From Haliclystus octoradiatus (lineage: Eukaryota > Cnidaria > Staurozoa > Stauromedusae > Haliclystidae): 64,000 nt of DNA. The stretch spans positions 19,708,814 to 19,772,813 of the forward strand of contig OU744450.1 of NCBI GenBank assembly GCA_916610825.1, in the 5' to 3' direction. The notes beneath the pieces were generated by a model. The model was not told the origin of the DNA. It saw only the letters and a program-made list of their open reading frames with translations, and ran no database searches. A program made the translations under genes and the position numbers. The number at the start of each line of letters is the position of its first letter. Positions within the stretch are counted from its first letter, which is position 1. This document shows positions 42,138 to 54,121 of the stretch, piece after piece.

Positions 42138-43920
42138 GTATTCAGGTAAACATCGAATGAGCATATATAATGTAAGCGTATTACAATGGTATGAACAGTA
42201 TATTATCAAGTTTGCATTAAACGCATGAACATTGACAGAAACATTGAAACAAAAAACATTTAAACAGTTCATAAATGCTTCCCAGAGCAAAAAAGATATA
42301 TATTTTCTCTTCACTATGCACATTTGTCTGACGAACCATAGAGTAGAAATTAGATATAAATCTCATTTGGTTCAAAATTCATGCCAATGAATTAATCAAT
42401 AAATCAGTAAGGAATGATTAGTTACATACATTCCAGTGATTTGAACTCCATCACCTGTGCATTTGAATTTTTAATTTGAAATGAGCTATATATCTCTGTT
42501 GTATAGTGTCTATAGTTAGCACACTGACTGATAGGACCTTTTTTGTGTGACACATTCCACAATAAAAATGTAAGTCAAATTGCGGGCAATTGTAAGACGA
42601 AAATAGTAAAAATCGTGCTCCCAAGTATAAAACCATAATATATTTTGCCCAAATATTGACAAATACTACCCCGGTCAGAAACTGTTTGCAATTCTTTCAC
42701 GATTTAATGCATTTAGTAGTTGTCTAGTTAAAGTTGAATTTGGCGTTCTTCGATTCCTTTCTTCTGCTGATCTTTGCCTATCTAGTGACAGTCTCCTCTC
42801 TCTTATGGGTGGTGTTTCTCTTTGTCATGCTGACGTCTTTGTTTGCCTCTATAGTTATATTTCTGCTCAATTTGGTGTTCCTGAATTCCTTTCTTCTGCT
42901 GATCGTTGCTCAATGAACTCTTAGGTTTCGAAGGCATGAAAGGTGAAATAAAATTACCAAGATTGTGTCATATTTTTCTAAACAAATTTAAAATAGATAT
43001 TAGGAATTTTACGATCACAATATCGCAGACAGAATAAGGCAGTAAATTGTATCTGTGAGTTCAAATTAACAGTACCGACCCGAGTACCGACAATGTGCAA
43101 TCCAGTTTCTTTTAACACCATCAACAACCCCTTGTCAACTTTTATGTATTGCACAACTTCAATAATGGTTTCATTCTTTGAAGATACTCAAAACAGACCG
43201 TTCTTCATAAAACATAACTTTTCTGCTAACATATGTAACCTACATATAAAACTTCGACATACCATAAATACACTTTTTAAGTCATAAATGCTTGGTATTT
43301 TATTTAAATAAGCAAAGATTAGTTTGGTTATGCTTCAAAGCATCGCAAATCATGACATGTTTTCATTCCAAATTTCATAGTCCATGTATATGATGTCCGT
43401 AATTTTTCACTATAACAAAATAATGTTAAAATCTTTCTTGTTTTTTTAGCTCTTAAATCGACATAACTCTCACTTCAAGTGACTATATATATAAGTTTAC
43501 TTGATAAAGAAGTAGACTTTATTCAAATCTACTCAAACAATTAATCTTACTAAAATCAAATTACCACTAAAACTTGATCTATCATACCATATCATATCAC
43601 AGGCTTTAATGCTCAGAGGAAATGCGCGTTTTGAGATTTTTGGCGTTGACTTTAATATCTATATAGGAGATTCATACCTCCCAATCAATCAGAGGTATGT
43701 CACTTTTAAAGTTAGTACAGGATTTATAGCCAGGAACTTCAGAATTCAAGTACGATATATTGATTGATTGAATCACAATAAGGGAATAATTTTAATTACT
43801 ATATTGATATAACTAGAAGATGTAATTACTAGGATTTAATAAAGAAATCTTGTAGGCTGTCATGCACGTGTCTTTCGATGATCTTGGATTTGGATTACAC
43901 TGGCAGAATTGAAATCGGTC
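42138..43920. other. No gene recognised
   Basis: AT-rich DNA. At 42734-42916 a 50-bp phrase (TTCCTTTCTTCTGCTGATC) occurs twice within a small hydrophobic frame; this looks like a repeat rather than a gene. No other structure could be supported. Confidence 0.45.
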
Positions 43921-44500
43921 TCAAATTTCCTCCCCTATAGTTCGATCCCAAGATTTGTAGATAGGCTTTACTTTTGCAGCTTTCCATGATGCAGGAAAGC
44001 GGCTGGTTGATATTGAGAGGCTCATTAATTTGGTTAAGCGTTGTGTAGCTGCAGGTGCAGACATCTGTAGTATTTTGCAGCTGATACTGTCAATACCCCC
44101 GGGGGGTAACTCCACTAGGATGGCTATACAGGGACGTGCCACATCTTTTTGGTCCATATTCCAGCTGAAAAAACTTTTTGGGTATAAGATTTCAAATTTT
44201 GGAGCTTTTGGGTATCCTATTTTTGACTTATTCAAGATTTTTTGAAAAAATTTGCATCATTTTTGTGTATTTACCTAAAATCAATCAACCTGCTAAAACC
44301 TTTTGGGTAGCATCAACAGAAATTTTGGAACTTTTTGGGACTTTACCTTTTTCCAAAGTGGCCCCTCCCCGTCCCTAAAGAGCTGGAGTTACCCCCCGGG
44401 GTCAATACCTATTACAAATAACTTTCTTGCTTTTGCTGCTGCTTTTTGACATCCATATATGTTGGAGCGCTTTTACTATGTCTTCTACTCTTACTCGGTT
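43921..44500 (-). pseudogene. LINE RT front-end fragment, split by a MITE
   Basis: Minus strand 44096-43921 reads GIDSISCKILQMSAPAATQR, then FPASWKAAKVKPIYKS. This is the DxIpxxlLK...WK.A.V.PIYK front of a LINE RT. Related sequence upstream of the insertion (44409-44500, VEDIVKALQ region) is in another frame. Confidence 0.65.
44097..44401. mobile_element. MITE with CCCCGGGGGGTAACTCCA inverted repeats (305 bp)
   Basis: Both ends carry CCCCGGGGGGTAACTCCA in inverted orientation, flanked by TCAATAC(C) at 44090-44096 and 44402-44408. This is a 7-8 bp target duplication. It sits inside the RT fragment. GC-rich ends in an AT-rich genome make it stand out. No ORF. Confidence 0.85.
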
Positions 44501-45095
44501 TCGATTTCAATTGAAGAGGCAACGAAAATTTATACAGGCGTCATTGAATGATTCTGCATTCATTTGAGCAGTCATGAAATGCAACTTATGTTACAAAAGA
44601 AGTCATTAAATGCATTTGCAACAACATCCAAGTTATAAGTCAGATATTTATAATTAGCTGTTATTGAAGCAGCATTATCAACTCTCCGGCTTGGAATTAA
44701 CTCTTTAACAATTACTCTTCAATGATTAAACTAACTAGAACAAGGATTTTTTGTTTACCATCAATCGACCTAAACGAGTTTGTTCCCCTGCATTTCCGCT
44801 TTCAAGATTGGAAGTTTTAACCACATGGTTTATACTGAACCTGCAGAAACTTGTAAAAAATTAGTCTTTGAAGATTAATTTGACGTGATTTGAGAGGGTA
44901 ATTGTGTCAAACGTATCTTTTGAGTGACTTCTCAAGGAACTCCACAAATTCTTCTCTGACAAATCAATTAAGGCTGTTTTTTCTGGCTGGGCGATTTTGG
45001 CAGTTATTAAATAGTTGCATAGTTGCAATAAAGTTTGACATTGCTTTGGATATATATTATAATATTCATTATTCATATTCATTCATATTATAGCA
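44501..45095. other. No gene recognised
   Basis: A 73-codon minus-strand frame (44861-45082) looks coding-like (KIAQPEKTALIDLSEKNLWS), but I could not place it. Confidence 0.35.
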
Positions 45096-45099
45096 TTCA

Positions 45100-46296
45100 T
45101 CATTCATCGTATTTGACATAGAAAACTTCTACCCATTGATCCATGAAAAACTCTTGGAAAGTGCCGTCACATTTTCCAAGAAATCTACACAAATCTCAGA
45201 AGAGGATTACAAAATTATTATGCACGCAAGGAAATCTATCTTATTTGACAACAACGAGGCATGGATAAAAAGAGGCAGCGACAGCCTGTTTGACGTTACA
45301 ATGGGCAGCTTTGATGGAGCCGAAATATGTGAACTAGTGGGCCTGTTCATATTAAGTAAATTACAAAAGATAACTGGAATCCGCAGTATAGGTTTATACA
45401 GAGATTATGGTCTAGCTGTCTTAGACAAAAAATCAGGGCCACAAGCAGAAAGGATTAAGAAAAAGATTGCAAAGACATTTAAAGATCTAGGGCTGAAGAT
45501 CACGATTAATACCAACCTCAAAATTACCAATTTTCTAGACGTAACATTCAACCTCAGTAATTCAACATATCAGCCGTACAGAAAGCCAGACGACCAGCCA
45601 TCATATATCAACATAAAGTCAAATCACCCACCAAGCATAAGAAAACGCCTACCAACAGCAATCACTCAGCGGCTATCAGACCTGTCTCACAATGAAGAAA
45701 TATTTGACAAAGCCAAGAAGGAATACGAGGCAGCCCTCAAGTCAAGTGGATACAAAGACGAACTCAAGTGCGCCCCGCGTACTAGCCTAAACAGGGGTAG
45801 GAAAAATAGAAAGAGGCAAATAATATGGTTCAATCCTCCATTCAACAAAAGCGTGAAGACAAACGTCGGTAGAACATTTCTCAAACTCGTTCTAAAACAT
45901 TTCCCAAAATAGCACCCGCATCATAAAATATTTAATCTTAATAAAGTCAAAGTTAGTTACAGCTGCACAAAGAATATGAAAACGATCCTGACAAGCCACA
46001 ACAGCAAAGTAACTAACACCCAGCAAACAGACGACACACAAGGCAACCGCTTATGCAACTGTAGAAAGAAATCGACCTGCCCGCTGGAAAACAACTGCCT
46101 TCAAGAATGTCTTATATATAACGCAACGGTTACCACAGAGGAGGACACCGAGGGACAAAATTACATCGGCCTAACCGAAGGGACGTTTAAACAAAGATAC
46201 ACGCAGCATGCCTTATAATTTCGAAATAAAAAATATGTAAATTCAACTGAATTGTCAAAACGGATTTGGAAATTGAAAGAAAAAAAGAAAACTTAG
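45100..46296 (+). pseudogene. Penelope-like element, older copy
   Basis: Starts near 45105 with FDIENFYPLI, RT motif A for this group. GAEICELVGLFIL and GLYRDYGLAV follow, where the second catalytic Asp is Tyr (about residue 91), so the RT is dead. The IWFNPPFNKSVKTNVGRTFL block is intact. A TAG at 45910-45912 is followed in the same frame by KVSYSCTKNM, the Cys finger and the first half of GIY-YIG (NYIGLTEGTFKQRYTQH). Stops at 46216-46218 and near 46290 end it. The element is cut off at about 46296, so the nuclease C-terminus and hammerhead 3' end are gone. It adds residues 5' of the pair at 20.6-23.2 kb and is clearly diverged from it. Confidence 0.85.
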
Positions 46297-46353
46297 GTAC
46301 GATCTGAACAATCAATGTTCCTACCCACGCTTCCTGCTTTAGTACACTTTATA
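46297..46353. repeat. 57-bp segment shared with 53171-53227
   Basis: GTACGATCTGAACAATCAAT, then ACCCACGCTTC and AGTACACTT; three or four mismatches to the second copy. It follows directly on the truncated PLE. Confidence 0.7.
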
Positions 46354-48180
46354 TTTGTGTTGACTAGAGGCCTGCTTGGAATTTTAATCAAGAGGATTAT
46401 CATAATTAGATACATCGGTAACTAAGGCATCAGCACATACCTGATGTTTTAACTTGGGTGTTATTCATTTCAGAACAAAACCAGCAATATATGAAACACA
46501 AATACTAGAGTACTGTGACTGTGATTCTAAGGGAAGCATGTAATCTGTTATAGACGATTTGAAAAAATAATCCAGTAAACCAATCTTTCATTTTATCGAC
46601 CGAATAGTTTGCCCAAATCCTTTCAAAACCCCTTGATTGACAAAGCATCCATCACATGTGACAGATATCACCTTGCATTAAACATTGTGCATTACCTTTA
46701 GACAAGCAATCATCAGGTCTGCTAGTACATCTGCCACCAAATTGCAGGTCATGAAATAGCCAAGAGGTAGTTTTCATCTTCCTTTCAGACCAACAGTCAT
46801 AAATACAGGTCCTTTCTTGGTTTTCTTTTAGTCTTTTTCCATTTCGGAATCTCCTTGTCCCCCTCCTAGGTGAACATAACCATACATCTCTTTTTCTTAG
46901 CCGATTTTATTATAGTCAACATGCTCTTTTGTCCCCCTTTCATCAATGACAAGGGAGCGATGACTATAATTTGTTGAATCGTGTATGCATCGGTTTTCTA
47001 GTGTCTGAAATGATAGCTGACTAAATCCAGGCTCCAACAACTAAAAACTCTTGTATCTCATGTATTTCTTGATAAATTTTATATTATTTCAAGCAGAAAA
47101 GGTTTCCTAGAGGTGTGGGCATAGCTGACTTGGCTTCACGCAAAAGGAGACACAATATTTTATAATTCTGACTTCAATTTTTTTCCTATAGTAAGCCTTC
47201 ATGTCATTCCGACTGTCGATCCCAGTTTTTGAAAATACTCAATGATCGTAAACAGGGTAGATTCAACATTTAATATCTCCGCTTATACGCGTTCAAACTA
47301 AGAAATCATTGTCACCGTGCTTCATCATTTAGCTTCAGCTACCCGAATCTTTGCTAAAATTTGTTTGTGCCATTTGCACTTTAACTAAATTAGTGTAATG
47401 CGTTTGATAGTGATTGGTAGAGAATTACTTTAAAAGATTTTTCACTATAAAGGATTGTAACATACTTCACATATCATGGCTTCAATATCTCCTTCGAAAT
47501 GTAAGATGCTTCTCGCCCTCTTCAATAGAACATAACTGCCATGGGACTGATGTACTCAGATGCATGAAATGTGGTTTGGCTGTGTAATTCAAATATTTAA
47601 AATATTTCAAGAATCCAAAATTACTTTTATATAGAGCCGAATATCCCAATGCATTTCTGCTTATTTTGAATATATCTTTTTCAATAATATATGATTTATT
47701 CTCAAGGGAATCTATTGCTACACCAGAATTAGACAATCTACCCACATCAGTGAAATATATAGTGGTGTGTACCTTCAAACATTTAGCGGGATTCGAAAGT
47801 GATTATTTTGATTAAAGGGTTCAAGCACGGGTTGCCATGCTTCATCACAAAATTCTTGCACTAGTAATGTTGGTTATGAATTTTTTAGTTAGTTATGACC
47901 GAAGTTATGAATTTTATTTTTATCAACAAAACTGTCAACGCCACTCACGAAAAAGTCGAACACCGCTTGACCCAATTAGAATCGTTGTTTTGATCACGTA
48001 ATGTGGTTGGACTAGACGCCTCGTATGATCAATGCAGAAAATTCCGCCATTATTTTTCAGACTGTTGGCGATGAAAGATCAGAGAAAATTATGAATGAAT
48101 GAATAATCATATTATATTCTAATTTAACTTTACTTGAACAATGCAGCATTTGAACTATTTTATAATATCAAAGAGATATA
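46354..48180. other. No gene recognised
   Basis: AT-rich DNA. A 98-codon minus-strand frame at 47482-47778 (with GVAIDSLENKSYII) has no recognised family and no support from neighbours. Confidence 0.4.
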
Positions 48181-48182
48181 AA

Positions 48183-48605
48183 TTATCTAAATGTTATAAT
48201 TGATGGTAATGGACGCGATCGAGCAATTGTTGAACACTGGTTGAACTGGATGATGATTATAACCAGAAGACGTAGACGGTATTGCAACTGGTGCTGATGG
48301 CAAGGACAAACTAAAATTGCATCCTGCTTGATTAACAGGAAGAGCCTCAGAATTTCCCAGTGCATTTGATATCACATCACTATATTGCCTTAGTTGATTT
48401 TCTGATGGCCGCGCATTATAATGTTGCGATGATTGCTCATTTTTCATTTTTTGTTGTTGTTTTTGCTGTTGAACTTAGCAGGAGTTTGTCAATTTCCTCG
48501 TCCGTTTTCTTAGAGAACCTGCAACCATTGTTACTATTATCGACTTCGACACTATCACTATTATTATTCAGTAAATTATATCCGAAATTAAATTCCGTTT
48601 TGCCA
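48183..48605 (-). pseudogene. Frameshifted gene fragment, possibly Crypton/DUF3504-type
   Basis: Minus strand: frame 1 (48605-48440) reads FGYNLLNNNSDSVEV, then CRFSKKTDEEIDKLLLSSTA. After a shift, frame 2 (48447-48187) reads NQLRQYSDVISNALGNSEAL and ends VFNNCSIASITINYNI, stop. The first part resembles the N-terminal RFxxxTDEEIxxLL block of Crypton tyrosine-recombinase/ZMYM-type proteins. The NCSI...TINYN ending also fits tails of such proteins. The assignment rests on motif memory only. Simple decayed coding DNA is the safer reading. Confidence 0.35.
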
Positions 48606-48839
48606 TTTTAATTGTTTTGATTTTGTTTGGGGGTAATCAGAAGCATCTGGGTCAGAAACCCGAGAAACCCTGGTTCAACCTTCCACGTGCCTTTATCTAC
48701 TTTTCGTGCACGCTCAATGGACAAATCAAATTGCTAGGAATCATTCTACGACTCTAGAACAAAGGATGCCGCGTGCCTTCATTGACTTTTACCTGCACAA
48801 TCAGATCGCAGAAAACCTTCGTGATATTTTAGAATAAGT

Positions 48840-49395
48840 TATCATCATCATCATCATTTATTCAGTTTAGTTTAGCATGACTCAACTATTCATGAAAATA
48901 AATCTAGATAATCTAAATAAATGCTTTAAAAAATAATAACATTGAAGAAATCAGCGCTTAAAGAAATACCATAAACTAATTCTTAGCCAAGAACATGGAT
49001 CGCTCACCCCTCAATTTTTGAAAACAAATGGTGAAATGAATATCAAGGCACAGTAATTCTACAGACGACTGAGTGATATGATCTCCGAAAAACATTCTCT
49101 TCCTTTTGGTGAAACTTCTGCCTGATATCTGATTCAGCTTACTCATAAACCACGGTAGAGACGAATGGTCACCCTATACAGTCTCTGACGTCACATCTCC
49201 AAAACGAGGTCACTATTAAGATTGAAGTCTTTCTATATCTGAAATTCTGAACTTCACTTCATCTGGAGTCAAATCCGAAATAATATTTGAAAAGATCTTG
49301 TCGAACTGTCATGGCGATAAAACAGTTTTTCTAACAACTGTCACCAACTTTGATTTTATTTACAATCAAATTTTTATTACATATTTTGCAATTTT
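48840..49395 (-). pseudogene. LINE 3' fragment with (TGA)n tail
   Basis: Minus strand: FDKIFSNIISDLTPDEVKFR and ISDIERLQS, like the LINE C-terminal ...LxPDEFF region, then a 3' UTR ending CTGAATAAATGATGATGATG (48841-48870). A 66-bp repeat (49144-49210) lies within it. The 5' part repeats 40401-40523 in inverse. Confidence 0.55.
49144..49210. repeat. Dispersed 65-bp repeat (copy 1)
   Basis: AGAGACGAATGGTCACCCTA and GTCTCTGACGTCACAT match, in inverse, 53072-53135 with few changes. It contains a TGACGTCA palindrome. Confidence 0.65.
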
Positions 49396-49714
49396 TGTAG
49401 TGCTACTTTATTGAACCTTGCATCAACATTGTGGATGTTAAGTTTTATATGATGTACAAGTAATTATTTATTTGGAACAATTTTTCACATACTGGAAGCC
49501 AAACTTCATCCTCCTTCCTGTCAAGGCCGTTTTCATACCAGCTCAAACATCAAGCTATGCATTATATATGGTGTTATACGTTTGATAAGTATTCAAGCAA
49601 TTGTAACAAAATGAACAGTGTTTACATTTCACTTTTGTTTTGAAATAAATTGATCCGTGAATAGTGATCTCCACAAAAAAGATGGCGTGTTTAAGTTTTG
49701 ACATAAATCAAGGC

Positions 49715-50310
49715 TGAGACTATTTGACAGGCAGCCTACCATTTAGCACTGCGGCTATTTGACAGGCAGTCCAATACGCACGCGCAGAAGTGGATACGTC
49801 ATACTTTATTGATTCAAGTGATTGATAAACTGCCTGTCAAATAGCGCTGGGATTTATTTGACAGGCAGTTTCTAAAGAATAATCATTACACTGCCTACCA
49901 TTTAGGAAGCGGAACTATTTGACAGGCAGTCTTGGCTCAAAGTAATAAAATGTATATTTTGTTGATTTTGACTGAAAAATTACTAGATTGGTTGCCCATC
50001 CAGGAAGCTGGTGGACAATTTGAAGGACAGTCTATTAGACTATTGGATAGTTGGTAAAATATTGTTGCTCTGCAAAAATTTTGGCAAAGGAATTATCACT
50101 CTTAGATTGCCTGCCATTTAACCAACGGGGCTGTTTGACAGACACCATTTGCAGTATTGACTTACATGTTGTTTATAATCATAGAGGTATTATTAAATTG
50201 CATGACAGGCAGCCATACATTTTGTTTCATTAATCCTGATCTGTGGCCATGTCAGAAGATTAGGTAGATTGTCTCTCATTTATAATATAGGACTATTTGA
50301 CAGGCATCAC
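49715..50310. repeat. Cluster of ACTATTTGACAGGCAGT motifs and their inverted partners
   Basis: CTATTTGACAGGCAG or a close form occurs at about 49720, 49754, 49853, 49914 and 50292, with the complement at 49830. CTGCCTACCATTTAG precedes it about 20 bp upstream at 49732 and 49891, and a variant (CTGCCTGCCATTTAA) at 50108. Each pair makes a hairpin unit of about 39 bp. Irregular spacing, no ORF. Confidence 0.6.
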
Positions 50311-53060
50311 ACATTTTTGTAGGATCATTTGACGACAAGTATTTGATTAGAAATTTAAATTTACTATGAAATGCAGCTACATCTGATGATCGGAGTTGTG
50401 CATCGTCAACATTGGCCATTCAACAGGGTATCGAAAAATGTTATACAATATAAATATGAACAAAGAAAGTAGTTGACAAGTGTAAATAAAAAAATGAATT
50501 GATATAAATCAAGCTGCATGATTACGATTGTATGTACATTGTGTTTGCAGACAATCACAATTATTTCAGAGATTACAGGCATATCTTGTAGAAGTTCCAC
50601 ATTCTACATTTATAAATAACATAATTATATCTATCATCAATCGGATGACACTAATTGATGTCATCCAATGCTCCGACTTGTTCAAGTAGAATCTGTCTTT
50701 CAATAAGATCATACAATTATGTGAGACGTCGGAAATTCACTAAAAAAAAACAATTGACAGGTTAAACAATAGCCACAACAAGAGTTTCAAATGTTGGTGA
50801 TGTATAATTACTTCAAATATATCAGGTTGATAGGCTTAGAGGGAAAATATGTGTGACTGTCGATCGATAATGTGTGACATTAATTAGGCCTCCTTATGAA
50901 AGTTCAAAACTTTTGACATATGGTAGATTTAGATTCTGTGATTACTTAGAACGACAGGAAGTCATTTTGTTAGGCAAGAGATTTTCTTACTTGCAGTCAA
51001 GCAAGTAACCATGCGTAAGAGTGTTTTACATCACATAATCGTCGTCTCGTCGTTTGGTCGTGACTGCAGGTCATCCTGGTGAACTCTATTCCACTAGCAC
51101 TTGTTAGCTAATTTCTGCGTTCTTCATTTTAACATAGATGATGTTGGCAGTCCTTTTACTTTATTTCATGACTGACTACTGGATTTGAACGGTTGAACCA
51201 TTAACAAACTTAACACTCTTTCCTTCTTTCTTGTTATTAGTCACATTGATCATTACTATATTGAACATTTGATGATACTTTATTTTGTGAAATCATTTCG
51301 TATATCTTCTGTACTTCTTGCAATTCAAATTCAACATATTTGCAGAGAATTGTATAGGCAATAAGCAATGTTCCAAAGAATTGCAGTAAAATCACAAACT
51401 TAACTGCAAAAAGAAAACAATTTTGATCAATTTAGCATGCATGTATGTATGTTCATGTGAAGTAAAATTGGTTGAGTGGTTTTATCATATGTCAGCCCTC
51501 AGAAATAGTACCACATACATTAACAAAGGCAACTTCCTTTCAACTCTTATAGCCTACACATTCAATTTGACAGCCTAGCTGCCTATGGTAATTTCACTAG
51601 GCGGTAAGTGATTGTAAATTTTGTGAAGTATTGTATAGGCTAGTCAAAGTAAATGTTGAGAGATTGGTCAGTCCTTGTAGAGTAGGCTAGCTAGTGAATT
51701 CGTTATAAGGTGACGCGTAACGGACTAACGGTTAATCTTTCAGTATCTTCAAGTCTCATAGTAAAATTTTTGCTACATAAGTTTGAGACTGAGAGCAATT
51801 AAAACACAGCAAACATGCATTTACCTGAGTATGATTTTACTGGATACCTGTAAAAATGAGATATAAATGATATCATGAAAGGAAAAGGTGCATTTTTAGC
51901 AAAATCGTCTAAAAACATTTATCTTGAGATGTTAGAGGACGTTCTATGTAAAATCCAAACGATCGACTTCGTCTAGAGCATATAGGATAAAGATTTCAGT
52001 TACAGTAGTGGGTTAAATACTTACTGCTATAATAATAGTGTGCAAGATCAATTGATGGCTTATAGGAACCAGAAACAGCCTGAACCAACTAGGAACATCA
52101 GAAATTCTTCCAAGAGTTAGAGATACGCCTTCGACTTTCTTGAGCCCATTCGCACGAATCACAATAACCAACCAAATTGACAAGTTTTAGAGCAACACAG
52201 ATTACATAATTACAAACTATCAGATTGAAATAAACTTGAACGAAAAGGCATCCAAGGTGACTGACTGTCTGATAAGTTTGATATCAGCCACGATTCATAG
52301 TTTCAAACGTTTCAATTTAGCGCAAAGGTGAGATTGCCATCCTGCGCACGCGCAAACAAATCATAATGGCTGCAACTGCCTACCAAATAGTCACTGCGAT
52401 AAATCAAATAAGCATCAAATTATGAATCAGATATTTTCGAGTAAATATGTTAGTTTAATTTTTCTCACTATCGATTGTTATTGGAGGGAAGTAAAACCGT
52501 GTTTCTATAGGCATTGCCTGTTGTTTGGTCACTTATGACATCCAAATTAAATTTCTTCCGCTTTCTTTTCAAAAAGTTGTGGTAAAATAATGGCGCCAAA
52601 AGGCGCGCTTTCTCGAACTGAATGCTCACTCATTATAATAGTTCCTTGCAATCATGGATATGATCCTATAAATTACCTGGGTAGTATAGTAATAAAGCCG
52701 AAAACATTATTTGTAGAAATTACAGATAATATCTTGCTATAATAGACTTGAAAATAGTCCAATCTGTAGGCATTAATTGTTACGTCGCTTTCTAAATTCT
52801 GTCTTCATAATCAGTCTTACAAATAAATTGAATAATAAATACGTAGCATCAGTACAGCAAAATATCCCATTTTACAAAACTTAAATCCATCGACAACAAA
52901 AACAAGTAATCTATTTAATAATTATTCCAAATCAATTGGCGGTATGGTGACAAAATAAAATGAAGGACATTTGTTAAAATTGTGGACCGCCATGCCAGTC
53001 AAATAGTTTGATTGAGTTGTGAGTGAATTCGGATTTGATGAGATTCAAAGGAAATACAAT
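50311..53060. other. No gene recognised
   Basis: 2.7 kb of AT-rich DNA with short frames only. One more CTGCCTACCAAATAG motif lies near 52376, and GCCAGTCAAATAG near 52992, so relics of the motif cluster extend here. Confidence 0.45.
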
Positions 53061-53071
53061 CCAAAGGGTAG

Positions 53072-53135
53072 TCTCGTTTTGGACATGTGACGTCAGAGAC
53101 TGTATGGGGTGACCATTCGTCTCTACCATAAACCA
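53072..53135. repeat. Dispersed 65-bp repeat (copy 2)
   Basis: Inverse match to 49144-49210, with GTGACGTCAGAGACTGTATG. Confidence 0.65.
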
Positions 53136-53170
53136 CTAACATCTGCATCCGAGGTTCGCAGTGTCTATAC

Positions 53171-53390
53171 GTACGATCTGAACGATCAATGTTCCCACCC
53201 ACGCTTCGTGCTTCAGTACACTTGATATTTCAATAGTTATTACTAATTACTAATTGTTATCGTCATATTAATTAATAAAGCATTCTTCAAAGAGTATTAA
53301 ATTATTTTTCAGCTCTTTTTCTTGTAGATACTAGCTAGCTGTATGAAATGCAAGAGCTATACTTAGGTTTGTACAAGATCAAAGATCAAC
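53171..53390 (+). repeat. 57-bp repeat followed by a lone satellite-like monomer
   Basis: 53171-53227 matches 46297-46353. From 53275, AATAAAGCATTCTTCAAAGA, then CTTGTAGATACTAGCTAGCT and ATGCAAGAGCTATACTTAGG form a single diverged unit. It has the same parts as the 171-bp satellite at 56.5-59.2 kb, but only one of its two 61-65-bp halves. Confidence 0.6.
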
Positions 53391-53439
53391 CATCAAGCAT
53401 TCTTCAAAGCTACGTGTCGCGTTTGAAAAATGCTCAATC

Positions 53440-54121
53440 TTTAGTGCAGGAAACATGAAAATACAATCTTGTGATAACAACTTATCTGGACATTATTTAT
53501 AACCTGTCAATAAGATCAAAGACCTTGGAGTTATCCTCACTTCAGATTTAAAGCCATCTTCTCATTGCTCGATTGAACAAGAAAAATGAATCATCAAGAG
53601 TAGACAGTTTGTATTACAAATCATATCCTGAAAGACTAAAATATTAACATCTTGAATCGTTGGAAACTCGTAGAGTTGTAAAGGATTTAATTTTTATATA
53701 TAAAATAACTCATAATATGGTCGATTTAGACAAAAATAAATTATGCGATTTTGATATAAATAAATACCACATGAGAGGATACTCTTACAAATTAAAATCA
53801 AAATCAATTCCCAAGTTCAAATCCGTTCAAAATGACTTTTGCAATCGTGTGTCATACCTTGATGGAACTCTCTGCCAGAGAAATGTGTTATTTCAAAGAC
53901 AGTGCCAGCATTCAAACGTTCATTAGCTAGCATAGATCTAAATGCCTTGTAAGTATTTTAGTACAAATGTCGTAACCTTTAAATTTTATCTTATAACTTT
54001 TTCAACTTAGGGTGATAGTTCTAAATGCGTTGTAAATAGTTTAGTAGCAATTTTGTTTGTACAACGTTTATTTTAATAACCTATTTTAACTTTTTAACAG
54101 CTTGACATAAGTAGGAGCCAC
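53440..54121 (+). pseudogene. LINE ORF2 C-terminal fragment
   Basis: IKDLGVILTSDLKPSSHCSI, then after stops LESLETRRVVKDLIFIYKIT, INKYHMRGYSYKLK and NDFCNRV. The 3' UTR runs to 54121, is broken by a hAT-like insertion, and resumes at 56496 with TTTGGCTGTCACCATTGTTG and a (CATA)n tail at 56532-56552. Confidence 0.75.

Noticed and set aside
42734-42916. 60-residue hydrophobic frame with two similar halves
   Set aside because: The likeness is a repeated 50-bp DNA phrase; no signal of a conserved membrane protein or neighbouring exons.
47482-47778. 98-codon minus-strand frame
   Set aside because: No recognisable domain, splice context or second copy; length is possible by chance or as decayed coding DNA.
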